Notes: generated by a model not told the origin, from the letters alone. Counted from the first letter of the stretch, positions 20,713-30,657 are shown. The stretch is 42,953 bases of DNA from Streptococcus parasanguinis (GCF_001073155.1 NZ_JVEE01000032.1:1-42953); one strand, 5' to 3'. Program-made: numbers and translations.

Positions 20713-21466
20713 TGAATTGATTCTAGCTATTTCAGGAAATGATATTTTTAGTGGGGGAGGTCTTCACGCAGACCTTGCAACCTATACGACTAACAAACAG
20801 CATGGTTTTGTAGCGGTGACTTGTTTGACCGCCATGACGGAGCACGGTTTTGAAGTGATTCCGGTGGATCCGACGACCTTTGCTCAACAGCTCAACTCCC
20901 TCAAAGATGTTCCTTTCTCTGCTATTAAACTCGGTCTTTTACCAAATGTCCAAGTGGCAGACTTGGCCTTGGACTATGTCAAAGCCCATGCGGAGATCCC
21001 TGTGGTACTAGATCCTGTCTTGGTCTGCAAGGAAAGCCATGATGTAGAAGTTTCAGCTCTTCGAGACGAATTGATCAAATTCTTCCCTTATGTGACCATC
21101 ATCACGCCAAACTTGCCAGAAGCTGAGATCTTGACCCAAAGCAAGATTCAATCGCTCGACGATATGAAGGCGGCAGCGCGTAAGCTCCACGAATTAGGAG
21201 CAGCGAATGTCGTGGTCAAAGGAGGCAATCGTCTCAATAAAGAAAAGGCCATTGATGTCTTTTATGATGGTACAGACTTCACCGTCATTGAAGAGCCAGT
21301 CTTAGAAAAGAACAATACAGGAGCTGGTTGTACCTTTGCATCTAGCATTTCCAGCCAGTTGGTAAAAGAAAAATCTCCACTTGAAGCTGTTAAAGCCTCT
21401 AAAGACTTTGTTTTCCAAGCGATTCAACATTCAGACCAGTATGGAGTAGTACAATATGACATCTAA
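20705..21466 (+). CDS. ThiD/PdxK-like vitamin kinase (HMP-P kinase or pyridoxal kinase)
   Basis: Encodes 253 residues of the ribokinase-like ThiD/PdxK family. Visible features include [50 protein letters not shown] and the anion-hole motif [12 protein letters not shown] near residue 210. It phosphorylates a pyrimidine thiamin precursor or vitamin B6. The next gene is an ECF S component for a vitamin, so the pair probably imports and traps the same vitamin. Streptococci generally do not make either B6 or HMP, and I cannot decide between the two from sequence alone. The Shine-Dalgarno AAAGGAG lies in truA. Confidence 0.85.
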   Translation: MSNELILAISGNDIFSGGGLHADLATYTTNKQHGFVAVTCLTAMTEHGFEVIPVDPTTFAQQLNSLKDVPFSAIKLGLLPNVQVADLALDYVKAHAEIPVVLDPVLVCKESHDVEVSALRDELIKFFPYVTIITPNLPEAEILTQSKIQSLDDMKAAARKLHELGAANVVVKGGNRLNKEKAIDVFYDGTDFTVIEEPVLEKNNTGAGCTFASSISSQLVKEKSPLEAVKASKDFVFQAIQHSDQYGVVQYDI

Positions 21467-21926
21467 TCGAACTCAACTCATTGCCCGCCTCTCTATTTTG
21501 ACAGCCTTGACAGTTGTACTTGGCTACTATACAAAACTTCCAACCCCTACAGGGATTGTCACCCTGCTAGATCTTGGTGCCTATTTTACAGCCTTCTACT
21601 TTGGACGCAAGGAAGGTGCTATTGTAGGTGGTGTCGGAGCCTTCCTACTCGATATGATTTCAGGCTATCCTCAGTGGATGTTCTTTAGCCTCCTCTTTCA
21701 CGGGGGACAAGGCTATTTCGCTGGCTTCAAGGGCAAAGCTCGTTACCTAGGCTTGCTCCTTGCGACAGTCGTCATGGTAGGCGGTTACGCACTAGCTTCT
21801 GCTCTCTTTTTAGGCAATGGTTGGGGTGCTGCTATCTCGGATATTCCGAATAACCTCGCTCAGAATTTTGTTGGAATGGCTTTAGGCTATGTGGTCTATT
21901 ATGCATTTCAAAAGAAAGGAAGCTAA
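21456..21926 (+). CDS. ECF transporter S component (vitamin uptake)
   Basis: Encodes 156 residues with about five to six TM segments: ARLSILTALTVVLGYYTKLP, LDLGAYFTAFYFGRKEGAIV, GGVGAFLLDMISGYPQWMFF and two C-terminal segments. The FGRKEGAIVGG and SGYPQWMF pattern fits S components of the HmpT/PdxU type (DUF1393-like). It binds the substrate in the membrane and needs the shared EcfA/A'/T module, which is not in this window. It overlaps the kinase gene by 11 bp. The substrate is probably the vitamin phosphorylated by that kinase. Confidence 0.88.
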   Translation: MTSNRTQLIARLSILTALTVVLGYYTKLPTPTGIVTLLDLGAYFTAFYFGRKEGAIVGGVGAFLLDMISGYPQWMFFSLLFHGGQGYFAGFKGKARYLGLLLATVVMVGGYALASALFLGNGWGAAISDIPNNLAQNFVGMALGYVVYYAFQKKGS

Positions 21927-21929
21927 TTC

Positions 21930-22493
21930 ATGGATCTGGAGCAACTGAAGAAGGATACGAAAGAAATCCTGGTAGATGTCTTGGAAAAAAGTCGTCTCCG
22001 CCAAGGACAAATCCTCGTCCTAGGGATGTCTTCAAGCGAAGTTGCAGGAGGGCAAATTGGAAAGGCCTCCAACATCGATATTGCTGAAGCTATTGTCCAG
22101 ACCTTACTAGATGAGTTGAATCCAAGAGGCATTTATCTGGCGGTACAAGGATGTGAGCATCTCAATCGCGCCTTGGTGGTCGAAAGAGAATTGGCAGATA
22201 AAAAGGAGCTAGAAATCGTCAATGTCCTTCCGAGTCTCCATGCAGGAGGGGCTGGACAACTCGCAGCTTTCAAGTATTTTAAGGATCCTGTGGAGGTGGA
22301 ATTTATCACAGCTCAAGCGGGGTTAGACATCGGAGATACCTCAGTAGGGATGCATGTCAAACACGTGCAAGTTCCAATTCGCCCTATCTTGCGTGAACTA
22401 GGTGGAGCCCATGTCACAGCCCTCGCCAGTCGGCCAAAATTGATCGGTGGCGCCCGTGCTCTCTACCTCGATGATCCCATCCGAAAATCATAA
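21930..22493 (+). CDS. UPF0340 family protein (TIGR01440/DUF436)
   Basis: Encodes 187 residues. Family signatures are [55 protein letters not shown] and [13 protein letters not shown]. Cytoplasmic and conserved in Firmicutes, with no established function. It starts 4 bp after the ECF gene stop, last in the truA run, and ends at an intrinsic terminator. Confidence 0.92.
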   Translation: MDLEQLKKDTKEILVDVLEKSRLRQGQILVLGMSSSEVAGGQIGKASNIDIAEAIVQTLLDELNPRGIYLAVQGCEHLNRALVVERELADKKELEIVNVLPSLHAGGAGQLAAFKYFKDPVEVEFITAQAGLDIGDTSVGMHVKHVQVPIRPILRELGGAHVTALASRPKLIGGARALYLDDPIRKS

Positions 22494-22497
22494 TCAG

Positions 22498-22524
22498 AAC
22501 TAGCTTTTAAGGGCTAGTTTTTTT
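22498..22524 (+). terminator. Intrinsic terminator of the truA operon
   Basis: AACTAGC pairs with GCTAGTT around an 8-nt loop and runs into seven T. Confidence 0.88.
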
Positions 22525-22556
22525 GGATGAAAAGAGAGGCAAAAACGTTTTAAAAC

Positions 22557-22584
22557 TTGCAATTTCAAAGTTTTGTGGTAAAAT
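22557..22584 (+). promoter_or_regulatory. tig promoter
   Basis: TTGCAA (22557-22562), a 16-bp spacer and TAAAAT (22579-22584). It places the start about 30 nt before the tig ATG. Confidence 0.75.
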
Positions 22585-22621
22585 TATAAGGAATGACTAT
22601 ATTATTTTAAGGAGAGACAGA

Positions 22622-23905
22622 ATGTCTGTATCATTTGAAAACAAAGAAACTAACCACGGTGTATTGACTTTCACAATCAGCCAAGAGCAAATCAAACCTG
22701 CTTTGGACCGTGTGTTTGAGTCAGTTAAGAAAACTTTGAACGTACCTGGATTCCGTAAAGGTCATATTCCACGTCCAATCTTCAACCAACGTTTTGGTGA
22801 AGAAGCTCTTTACCAAGATGCTTTGAACGATCTTCTTCCAGCAGCATACGAAGCAGCTGTTAAAGAAGCTGGAATCGAAGTTGTTGCACAACCAACTTTC
22901 GATGTTGTATCTATGGAAAAAGGTCAAGACTGGACATTGACAGCAGCTGTTGTAACAAAACCTGAAGTTAAATTGGGTGCTTACAAAGACCTTGAAGTAT
23001 CAGTAGAAGTTTCTAAAGAAGTAACAGACGCTGATGTGGATGCTCGTATCGAACGCGAACGCAACAACTTGGCTGAATTGGTTGTTAAAGAAGGTGCTGC
23101 AGCAGAAGGTGACACAGTTGTGATCGACTTCGTAGGTTCTATCGACGGTGTTGAATTCGACGGTGGTAAAGGTGACAACTTCTCACTTGGACTTGGTTCA
23201 GGTCAATTCATCCCAGGTTTCGAAGACCAATTGGTTGGACACTCTGCTGGTGAAACAGTTGACGTGATCGTAACATTCCCAGAAGACTACCAAGCAGCTG
23301 ACCTTGCAGGTAAAGAAGCGAAATTCGTGACAACTATCCACGAAGTAAAAGCAAAAGAAGTACCAGCTCTTGACGATGAATTGGCAAAAGACATCGACGA
23401 AGAAGTTGAAACTCTTGCTGAATTGAAAGAAAAATACCGCAAAGAATTGGCAGCAGCTAAAGAAGAAGCATACAACGATGCAGTAGAAGCAGCAGCAATC
23501 GATCTTGCAGTTGAAAACGCTGAAATCGTTGACCTTCCAGAAGAAATGATCCACGAAGAAGTACACCGTTCAATCAACGAGTTCCTTGGAAACATGCAAC
23601 GTCAAGGTATCTCACCTGAAATGTACTTCCAAATCACTGGAACAACTCAAGAAGATCTTCACAAACAATACGAAGCAGAAGCTGAAAGCCGTACGAAGAC
23701 AAACCTTGTGGTTGAAGCAGTAGCGAAAGCAGAAGGCTTCGAAGCAACTGAAGAAGAAATCAACGCTGAAATCGAACAATTGGCAGCAGATTACAACATG
23801 CCAGTTGAACAAGTTCGCAACCTTCTTTCACCAGAAATGTTGAAACATGACATCACAGTGAAGAAAGCAGTGAACGTGATCACAAGCACAGCAAAAGTAA
23901 AATAA
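22622..23905 (+). CDS. tig: Trigger factor, ribosome-associated peptidyl-prolyl isomerase
   Basis: Encodes 427 residues. The ribosome-binding tail has the signature [20 protein letters not shown], residues ~38-57. The FKBP-like PPIase domain ([20 protein letters not shown] to ATFPEDY region) spans roughly 150-245, and the helical chaperone arms and C-terminus follow. It meets nascent chains at the ribosome exit. The ATG at 22622 with AAGGAGAG 9 nt upstream gives the normal start [10 protein letters not shown]; an in-frame ATG at 22523 lies upstream of the promoter. Codon use is strongly biased, as expected for an abundant protein. Confidence 0.98.
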   Translation: MSVSFENKETNHGVLTFTISQEQIKPALDRVFESVKKTLNVPGFRKGHIPRPIFNQRFGEEALYQDALNDLLPAAYEAAVKEAGIEVVAQPTFDVVSMEKGQDWTLTAAVVTKPEVKLGAYKDLEVSVEVSKEVTDADVDARIERERNNLAELVVKEGAAAEGDTVVIDFVGSIDGVEFDGGKGDNFSLGLGSGQFIPGFEDQLVGHSAGETVDVIVTFPEDYQAADLAGKEAKFVTTIHEVKAKEVPALDDELAKDIDEEVETLAELKEKYRKELAAAKEEAYNDAVEAAAIDLAVENAEIVDLPEEMIHEEVHRSINEFLGNMQRQGISPEMYFQITGTTQEDLHKQYEAEAESRTKTNLVVEAVAKAEGFEATEEEINAEIEQLAADYNMPVEQVRNLLSPEMLKHDITVKKAVNVITSTAKVK

Positions 23906-23916
23906 TTGAGAATAAA

Positions 23917-23945
23917 AAGAAGAGCCGTGAGGCTCTTCTTTTTTT
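23917..23945 (+). terminator. tig intrinsic terminator
   Basis: A perfect 10-bp stem AAGAAGAGCC/GGCTCTTCTT with a GTGA tetraloop, then TTTTT. Confidence 0.95.
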
Positions 23946-23974
23946 GATTTCATGGAGAATCCTGGAATTTTCCT

Positions 23975-24003
23975 TTGACGAAAGGGGAAATTTATCGTAC
24001 AAT
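23975..24003 (+). promoter_or_regulatory. rpoE promoter and long structured leader
   Basis: TTGACG (23975-23980), a 17-bp spacer and TACAAT (23998-24003). The leader of about 120 nt holds a perfect GATAGATT/AATCTATC hairpin (24026-24059) and an AGGAT/ATCCT pair, with no T run. A role in rpoE control is possible but unknown. Confidence 0.75.
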
Positions 24004-24130
24004 AGAGTGTAACGATAAAATGCGTGATAGATTTAGTGACGAGTAGTTTTCAATCTATCATTGAGGATAGGATGAGGTTGAAGACCGGATCCTTCTCCAT
24101 TTAGGAAATGAAACATAAGGAGATTTACCC

Positions 24131-24715
24131 TTGGAATTAGAAGTATTTGCTGGACAAGAAAAAAGTGAACTTTCTATGATTGAAGTGGCGCGTGCGATTT
24201 TGGAATTACGCGGACGTGACCATGAAATGTACTTTAGCGATCTTGTAAATGAAATTCAAAATTACCTTGAAAAATCAAACAGCGAGATCCGTGAAGCCCT
24301 CCCATTGTTCTACACAGAATTGAATGTAGATGGAAGCTTTATCCCACTTGGAGATAACAAATGGGGTCTTCGTTCATGGTATGCTATCGATGAAGTTGAC
24401 GAAGAAATCATCGCTCTTGAAGAAACAGATGAAGATGAAACTCCTAAGAAACGGAAGAAAAAACGTGTCAATGCCTTCATGGATGGAGACGAAGATGCGA
24501 TCGACTACAACGACGACGATCCAGAAGACGAAGAAGTTTACGAAGCAGATCCAGCTCTTTCATATGATGAAGAAAATCCAGATGATGAAAAGAGTGAAGT
24601 CGAAGCTTACGATGCTGAAATCAATGAAATCGTACCAGATGATTTAGGTGAGGAAGTTGAATTGAGCGAAGAAGACGACGAAGAAGAGGATTCTGAAGAC
24701 GAGGAAGAAGAATAA
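24131..24715 (+). CDS. rpoE: RNA polymerase delta subunit RpoE (TTG start)
   Basis: Encodes 194 residues. The N-terminal winged-helix HARE-type domain ([20 protein letters not shown] to NKWGLRSWY, residues 1-90) binds RNA polymerase. It is followed by a Lys-rich patch ([15 protein letters not shown]) and a very acidic, disordered tail ending in Glu runs. Delta raises polymerase turnover and makes promoter choice more sensitive to initiating NTP levels in Firmicutes. The start codon is TTG at 24131 with AAGGAG 9 nt upstream. Downstream comes repeat copy C and not an ordinary unique terminator. Confidence 0.97.
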   Translation: MELEVFAGQEKSELSMIEVARAILELRGRDHEMYFSDLVNEIQNYLEKSNSEIREALPLFYTELNVDGSFIPLGDNKWGLRSWYAIDEVDEEIIALEETDEDETPKKRKKKRVNAFMDGDEDAIDYNDDDPEDEEVYEADPALSYDEENPDDEKSEVEAYDAEINEIVPDDLGEEVELSEEDDEEEDSEDEEEE

Positions 24716-24724
24716 ATCATAAGA

Positions 24725-24905
24725 AGAGGCTGGGACAAAAGTCCTAGCCTCTCAATTGTTTTTGGATTGTCGAGCAAGACGCAGTGGTTGAGTGGGCTCT
24801 ACTACGCTGATTTCATTAGCTTTTACAGCCCTACTCAACTGTGCGGAGGTGGGACGACGAAATCGAATTCTAACGAATGACCGATTTCTGTCCCACTCTC
24901 TTTTT
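24725..24905 (-). repeat. Three-hairpin intergenic repeat, copy C (full length, reversed)
   Basis: Starts 9 bp after the rpoE stop, in the opposite orientation to copies A, B and E. Hairpins on the + strand: GAGGCTGGGAC-AAAA-GTCCTAGCCTC (24726-24751), GTTGAGT-GGGCT with AGCCC-T-ACTCAAC (24787-24839), and GTGGGAC..GAAATCG with CGATTTC..GTCCCAC (24849-24896), followed by TCTCTTTTTGTTT. The last one is a good terminator for rpoE. Confidence 0.93.
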
Positions 24906-24912
24906 GTTTGCA

Positions 24913-24941
24913 TTGAAAAAAGTGATGAAATGATGTATGAT
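24913..24941 (+). promoter_or_regulatory. Promoter of the B3/B4-domain gene
   Basis: TTGAAA (24913-24918), a 17-bp spacer and TATGAT (24936-24941), immediately after repeat copy C. Confidence 0.65.
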
Positions 24942-24976
24942 AAACGTGTAAGGTTTCCCAATAGGAGGTGTTCCAG

Positions 24977-25672
24977 ATGGACTTTCGTTTAGATCAAAGT
25001 TTAGTAGCTCTTGGTATTGATACAGTTGTGGTCGGAATTGCTAGAAATGTGGATCCTCAAGCAGTTTTGCTCCCTTCTTTTCTTGAAAAGAAGAAAGAGC
25101 TTGAACAATGGGCGCTCCAGTGTCAGACAGAAGAAGTAGTGGCATCTCCTGTCATTAAAGGGTATACAGACCTTTTGCAAAAAGTAGGGCGTAGCATCAA
25201 GAAAAATCCACCAACAGTCCTAGCTCTTATCCGAAACATCCAGCATCGAGGAGCTCTTCCTCAGATCAATAGCATCATCGATATCTATAATGTCGAATCT
25301 CTGAAGTCTTTTCTCGCGATCGGAGGACATGACCTAGATAAGATTGAGGGACCGATTGAATTTACAGTGAGTCAAAGAGACGATCTCTTTCTCCCTATCC
25401 TTTCTAGTGAAAAACATGTCGCACCGACAGATCCTGTCTACCGGGATCAAAAAGGAGTTCTGGCTTGGTTGGATGTACGCGATAGTGACCATTACAAATT
25501 TGAGGAGACTACGCAAAACGCCCTCTTTGTCATCCAAGGAAATACCGAGACGTCAGTCGAGATGCGTTTAGAAGCGCTAGAACGAATCCACAAGGACCTT
25601 GCTCTTTGCATGCCTCAGCTTCAATTTGAGAAATTTCTCGTCACACAAAATGGAGTGGAAAAGGTCGTGTAA
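24977..25672 (+). CDS. Stand-alone B3/B4 domain protein (PheT-like tRNA-binding domain)
   Basis: Encodes 231 residues resembling the B3/B4 domain of the phenylalanyl-tRNA synthetase beta chain without the rest of the enzyme. Motifs include NIQHRGALPQINSIIDIYNV, SLKSFLAIGGHDLDKIEGPI and KGVLAWLDVRDSDHYKFEET. In PheT this region carries the editing site for misacylated tRNA, and free-standing relatives are suspected of trans-editing or related roles; function here is unproven. The ATG at 24977 sits 8 nt after AGGAGG; an in-frame GTG at 24968 overlaps that Shine-Dalgarno and is rejected. Confidence 0.85.
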   Translation: MDFRLDQSLVALGIDTVVVGIARNVDPQAVLLPSFLEKKKELEQWALQCQTEEVVASPVIKGYTDLLQKVGRSIKKNPPTVLALIRNIQHRGALPQINSIIDIYNVESLKSFLAIGGHDLDKIEGPIEFTVSQRDDLFLPILSSEKHVAPTDPVYRDQKGVLAWLDVRDSDHYKFEETTQNALFVIQGNTETSVEMRLEALERIHKDLALCMPQLQFEKFLVTQNGVEKVV

Positions 25673-25704
25673 ACAGCGAAAATTATTTTCATGAAATTTT
25701 CAAT

Positions 25705-25733
25705 TTGACAAAGTAGACCATTTGCGGTAAGAT
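25705..25733 (+). promoter_or_regulatory. pyrG promoter with GGGC start
   Basis: TTGACA (25705-25710), a 17-bp spacer and TAAGAT (25728-25733). Seven nt later the sequence is GGGCACC (25741), the GGGC initial transcript used by CTP-sensing pyrG leaders. Confidence 0.88.
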
Positions 25734-25740
25734 ATTGTTC

Positions 25741-27459
<1,719 letters not shown>

Positions 27460-27464
27460 AAATC

Positions 27465-27496
27465 AAGGGAGCAGGTTGAAGGACCTGCTCCCTTTT
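27465..27496 (+). terminator. pyrG intrinsic terminator
   Basis: A perfect 12-bp stem AAGGGAGCAGGT/ACCTGCTCCCTT around TGAAGG, followed by TT. Confidence 0.92.
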
Positions 27497-27537
27497 GTGA
27501 AAAAATGACAAACTCTGAAAAAAGTTTGAAAAAAATC

Positions 27538-27566
27538 TTGACAAAAAAGTCGTTGATTGATATACT
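27538..27566 (+). promoter_or_regulatory. tRNA-Leu promoter
   Basis: Perfect TTGACA (27538-27543), a 17-bp spacer and TATACT (27561-27566), 16 bp before the tRNA. Confidence 0.92.
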
Positions 27567-27582
27567 AGTAAAGTACTCAATC

Positions 27583-27668
27583 GCGGGGATGGCGGAATTG
27601 GCAGACGCGCAGGACTAAGGATCCTGTGACCGCTTTAGGTCGTGAGGGTTCAAGTCCCTCTCTCCGCA
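27583..27668 (+). tRNA. tRNA-Leu (anticodon AAG)
   Basis: An 86-nt class II tRNA. The acceptor stem is GCGGGGA with TCTCCGC, the anticodon arm CAGGA-CTAAGGA-TCCTG gives AAG, a long variable arm (GACC..GGTC) follows, and the T arm is GAGGG-TTCAAGT-CCCTC. The CCA end is not encoded. It reads CUU (and perhaps CUC) leucine codons. It has its own strong promoter and terminator. Confidence 0.96.
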
Positions 27669-27675
27669 TCGGATC

Positions 27676-27700
27676 AAGATAGCTTCGGCTATCTTTTTTT
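27676..27700 (+). terminator. tRNA-Leu terminator
   Basis: AAGATAGC pairs with GCTATCTT around a TTCG tetraloop and runs into seven T. Confidence 0.94.
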
Positions 27701-27748
27701 GTTTTCAAATCTCTTTGTGGTAGAATAGGTGTGAGATGAGGTGAGAAC

Positions 27749-28201
27749 ATGAAGAAGAAGTATCTGGTTTTGGTCGATGGCCTCTTTGCACTATTGGGAA
27801 GTGCCATTAATTTTTTCGGTCCTATCCTGATTTTAGCGATGGGGATAGGCGCATACAAGGATACTTTTAGATATTTTATCGCCTTAAACATATGGAATGT
27901 TTTCATTTTTTTAGTGGCGATTGCTTCTAAGTATCTGCTCAGAGATGAAAAAAGAATCAAAAAATGGATTCTTTATCTTTTTCTGATAGCGGGCAGTATT
28001 CTCTTTCTTGCCTCAATCCTTGCTGTGTGTGAGAATATTCCCTTTCTTGAGGGATTGGTAAACGGACTTCTTGGGAAAATGTTTACCGACAGTCAGTTAT
28101 TTGCTGCTTATTTCTATTCTCAATGGGTCGCAGGTGGACTCCTTGTGATTTGCGGGATTGCTTTTCTCCTTTCATTAAAAAATTTTAAAGAGAAGGATTG
28201 A
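27749..28201 (+). CDS. Small membrane protein of unknown function
   Basis: Encodes 150 residues with four likely TM segments: LVDGLFALLGSAINFFGPIL, ALNIWNVFIFLVAIASKYLL, KWILYLFLIAGSILFLASIL and WVAGGLLVICGIAFLLSL. Loops carry few charges apart from RDEKRIKK after TM2. I do not recognise a family. The Shine-Dalgarno is GATGAGGTGAG. Stand-alone gene between tRNA-Leu and fba, ending at its own terminator. Confidence 0.8.
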   Translation: MKKKYLVLVDGLFALLGSAINFFGPILILAMGIGAYKDTFRYFIALNIWNVFIFLVAIASKYLLRDEKRIKKWILYLFLIAGSILFLASILAVCENIPFLEGLVNGLLGKMFTDSQLFAAYFYSQWVAGGLLVICGIAFLLSLKNFKEKD

Positions 28202-28223
28202 AAGGGGCTTGCGCCCCTTTTTT
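28201..28223 (+). terminator. Intrinsic terminator after the membrane protein gene
   Basis: AAAGGGGC/GCCCCTTT around TTGC followed by TTT; the stem begins at the stop codon. Confidence 0.9.
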
Positions 28224-28308
28224 GCTTTTTGAATAGGATAGAAGTCTTAGGAGAGAGAGGGTTCCTCCTCATTTATCGTAAGAAATCGCTTAAAGGCACA
28301 GGAAAAAC

Positions 28309-28337
28309 TAGCAATTTCATCTAAAAAGTGATAAAAT
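28309..28337 (+). promoter_or_regulatory. Probable fba promoter
   Basis: TAGCAA (28309-28314), a 17-bp spacer and TAAAAT (28332-28337). The leader has a small GTGGG/CCCAC hairpin before the GGAGG. The -35 is weaker than expected for such a highly expressed gene. Confidence 0.5.
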
Positions 28338-28390
28338 AAACAATGTAAGTGGGATTAACCCCACAAAAATATATAGGAGGCCTATGACTA

Positions 28391-29272
28391 ATGGCAATCG
28401 TTTCAGCAGAAAAATTTGTCCAAGCAGCTCGTGACAATGGTTATGCAGTTGGTGGATTTAACACAAACAACCTTGAGTGGACTCAAGCTATCTTGCGTGC
28501 AGCAGAAGCTAAGAAAGCTCCAGTACTTATCCAAACTTCTATGGGTGCTGCTAAATACATGGGTGGTTACAAAGTATGTAAAGCCCTTATTGAAAACCTT
28601 GTAGAATCAATGGGTATCACTGTACCAGTTGCTATTCACCTTGACCATGGTCACTACGACGATGCTCTTGAATGTATCGAAGCTGGTTACACTTCAATCA
28701 TGTTTGACGGTTCACACCTTCCAGTTGAAGAAAACCTTAAATTGGCGAAAGATGTCGTTGAAAAAGCTCATGCTAAAGGTATCTCAGTAGAAGCTGAAGT
28801 TGGTACTATCGGTGGTGAAGAAGACGGGATCATCGGTGACGGTGAATTGGCACCAATCGAAGACGCTAAAGCAATGGTTGCTACAGGAATCGACTTCTTG
28901 GCTGCAGGTATCGGTAACATCCACGGTCCTTACCCAGCAAACTGGAAAGGTCTTCACCTTGACCACTTGCAAAAATTGACTGAAGCTGTTCCAGGATTCC
29001 CAATCGTATTGCACGGTGGATCAGGTATCCCTGATGATCAAATCCAAGCAGCTATCAAACTTGGTGTTGCAAAAGTTAACGTGAACACTGAATGCCAAAT
29101 CGCATTTGCAAATGCTACTCGTCAATTCGTACGTGAATACGATGCAAACGAAGCAGAATACGACAAGAAGAAACTCTTCGACCCACGTAAATTCTTGAAA
29201 CCAGGTTTCGAAGCAATTACAGCAGCTGTTGAAGAACGTATCGACGTATTCGGTTCAGAAGGCAAAGCTTAA
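28391..29272 (+). CDS. fba: Class II fructose-bisphosphate aldolase
   Basis: Encodes 293 residues, full length. Zinc ligands and active-site motifs are visible: HLDHGHYDDALECIEAGYTS, DGSHLPVEENL, EAEVGTIGGEEDG, GNIHGPYP, LHGGSGI and VNVNTECQIAFA. It cleaves fructose 1,6-bisphosphate in glycolysis. Codon use is strongly biased towards preferred codons. The start at 28391 lies 9 nt after GGAGG; an out-of-frame ATG at 28384 gives only a short peptide. Streptococcal Fba is also seen on the cell surface in some studies. Confidence 0.98.
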   Translation: MAIVSAEKFVQAARDNGYAVGGFNTNNLEWTQAILRAAEAKKAPVLIQTSMGAAKYMGGYKVCKALIENLVESMGITVPVAIHLDHGHYDDALECIEAGYTSIMFDGSHLPVEENLKLAKDVVEKAHAKGISVEAEVGTIGGEEDGIIGDGELAPIEDAKAMVATGIDFLAAGIGNIHGPYPANWKGLHLDHLQKLTEAVPGFPIVLHGGSGIPDDQIQAAIKLGVAKVNVNTECQIAFANATRQFVREYDANEAEYDKKKLFDPRKFLKPGFEAITAAVEERIDVFGSEGKA

Positions 29273-29288
29273 TTAAAAAACAGGAAAG

Positions 29289-29316
29289 CAAGGTCCCATG
29301 TGGATCTTGTTTTTTT
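29289..29316 (+). terminator. fba intrinsic terminator
   Basis: CAAGGTCC and GGATCTTG (one G-U pair) around CATGT, then seven T. Confidence 0.88.
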
Positions 29317-29328
29317 GTTTGGGAAAGG

Positions 29329-29357
29329 TTGCTTCCAGAGGTTAATTTTTGTACAAT
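29329..29357 (+). promoter_or_regulatory. Promoter of the alpha/beta hydrolase gene, predicted leaderless
   Basis: TTGCTT (29329-29334), a 17-bp spacer and TACAAT (29352-29357). A start 7 nt after the box falls on the A of the ATG at 29364. Confidence 0.7.
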
Positions 29358-29363
29358 ATGCCT

Positions 29364-30296
29364 ATGAAAAAATTCAAACTGTGGAGCTGGATCGTTTGTG
29401 GCTTTCTCCTGCTCTTTTTAGGTGCTACATTTGTTTTTCATCAATTCAGTTTACGAAATGAAAGTAAGCTTCTCACACCCATTGGTAAACAAGTTACAGT
29501 CAATGGACATCGAATGAATGTCTCTGTTAAAGGAGAAGGGTCTGAAACAATCGTTCTTCTTTCAGGTGCAGGGATTGCCTCTCCTATCCTAGACTTTAAG
29601 AATCTATCAGATTCCCTTTCCAAAAAATACAAAGTTGTTGTCGTGGAGCGAGCAGGATATGGTTTTAGTGAAGATAGTGATCGTTCAAGAGATGTGATGG
29701 AGGTCCTTTCTGAGACCCGTCAAGCTTTGGCGCAAGCTCATGTTTCAGGTCCTTATGTGATTATTTCGCATTCTATGGCTAGTTTAGAGAGTCTTGCTTG
29801 GCAAGAGAAATATCCGAATGAAGTGAAGGCTTTGATTGGCCTGGATTGGGCCTTGCCAGCGAGTTATGAAGATTTAAAGGATAATCAGGCCTTGCTTACT
29901 GTGGCTTATTGGAGCAGTAAGATTGGCTTATTACGCTATTTCCCTGAGTCCTTTTATATAAAAAATCCAACTCTGACTGAAACTGAACGACAACAATATA
30001 AATTACTAGCATATAAGCAGTTGATGTCACAAGCCATGCTTCATGAATCCCGTTTGGCAAAGGAAAATGCCAAGAAAGTTCCATCTAGCATTAATTCGAA
30101 AATTCCAGCCTTACTCCTGGTTTCTAACGGTGAAGGCACGACCTTTAGCCAATCAGAGTGGCAACGTTATGCAGAGAGATTTGCAAGCGACCAGTCTAAT
30201 GTTCAAGTCGATTATATGGATGTGCCTCACGACCTCTATCATTATCAAAGCGATGCTATTGTTTCTCGTATTAAAGAATTTTTAGAGAATAATTGA
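29364..30296 (+). CDS. Alpha/beta hydrolase with N-terminal membrane anchor
   Basis: Encodes 310 residues. One TM segment (LWSWIVCGFLLLFLGATFVF) probably anchors it with the enzyme outside. The fold shows ETIVLLSGAGIASPILDF, VVVERAGYGFSED, the nucleophile elbow VIISHSMASLES (Ser in SHSMAS where GHSMGG is usual), a late Asp/Glu region and DVPHDLYHY with the catalytic His. It is an esterase/lipase-like enzyme of unknown substrate. In-frame upstream starts (TTG 29349, ATG 29358) overlap the -10 box; ATG 29364 is preferred. No Shine-Dalgarno is present, and the mRNA is probably leaderless. Confidence 0.85.
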   Translation: MKKFKLWSWIVCGFLLLFLGATFVFHQFSLRNESKLLTPIGKQVTVNGHRMNVSVKGEGSETIVLLSGAGIASPILDFKNLSDSLSKKYKVVVVERAGYGFSEDSDRSRDVMEVLSETRQALAQAHVSGPYVIISHSMASLESLAWQEKYPNEVKALIGLDWALPASYEDLKDNQALLTVAYWSSKIGLLRYFPESFYIKNPTLTETERQQYKLLAYKQLMSQAMLHESRLAKENAKKVPSSINSKIPALLLVSNGEGTTFSQSEWQRYAERFASDQSNVQVDYMDVPHDLYHYQSDAIVSRIKEFLENN

Positions 30297-30400
30297 GGGC
30301 TTAAAAATCCATTGAGACTGATGATAATAATTAAATGCTGAAGGATTAACAGTAGAATCGTTAATTTTCTCGATTAAAAAAATTCTTTTTCTTAACAATA

Positions 30401-30426
30401 AGCCTGCCCCTAAGGGCAGGTTTTTT
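30401..30426 (+). terminator. Intrinsic terminator after the hydrolase gene
   Basis: CCTGCCC/GGGCAGG with a CTAA loop and six T. An AT-rich region of about 100 bp separates it from the hydrolase stop. Confidence 0.92.
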
Positions 30427-30510
30427 GGTGTTTTATGGAAACTATTAAACCAGAATTTCTGACTCAAAAGCATTATTTCAAGAGAGAAATTTCTAATTTC
30501 ATAATCTATA

Positions 30511-30524
30511 AGCAAACGCTTGCA
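30511..30524 (+). promoter_or_regulatory. cre-like site over the ABC operon -35 box
   Basis: AGCAAACGCTTGCA fits the CcpA cre consensus at 12 of 14 positions with symmetric changes, and overlaps the -35 box. CcpA repression is possible but the match is imperfect. Confidence 0.4.
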
Positions 30525-30548
30525 TTCTTTTTTTTATTGGATTATAAT
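30520..30548 (+). promoter_or_regulatory. Promoter of the ABC exporter operon
   Basis: TTGCAT (30520-30525), a 17-bp T-rich spacer and TATAAT (30543-30548). Confidence 0.82.
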
Positions 30549-30657
30549 AGGTTGGTATAAAGCCTTCTGTAATAATATTGAGTAAGTGTAGAAAGTAAGG
30601 ATTTAGAATATTTGTAGTCAAAAATACAATGTTGCTTCTTACGATAGGGAGATAGAT

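Larger units (their letters stand above)
30297..30657. other. Spacer before the ABC exporter operon
   Basis: 361 bp without a gene. It holds an intrinsic terminator at 30401, a promoter at 30520 and an AT-rich leader of about 100 nt before the ATPase gene. No open frame looks like a gene. Confidence 0.7.

Noticed and set aside
24792..24992. Open frames running through repeat copies C, D and E (for example 24792-24992 and 34454-34696)
   Set aside because: The same peptide (EVGRRNRILT-like) appears only because the repeat is copied; the frames have no Shine-Dalgarno and run into unrelated sequence.
28384..28390. Upstream ATG overlapping the fba start as a regulatory short frame
   Set aside because: It lies only 3 nt from GGAGG, is out of frame and encodes a peptide with no features; the ATG at 28391 is well spaced.
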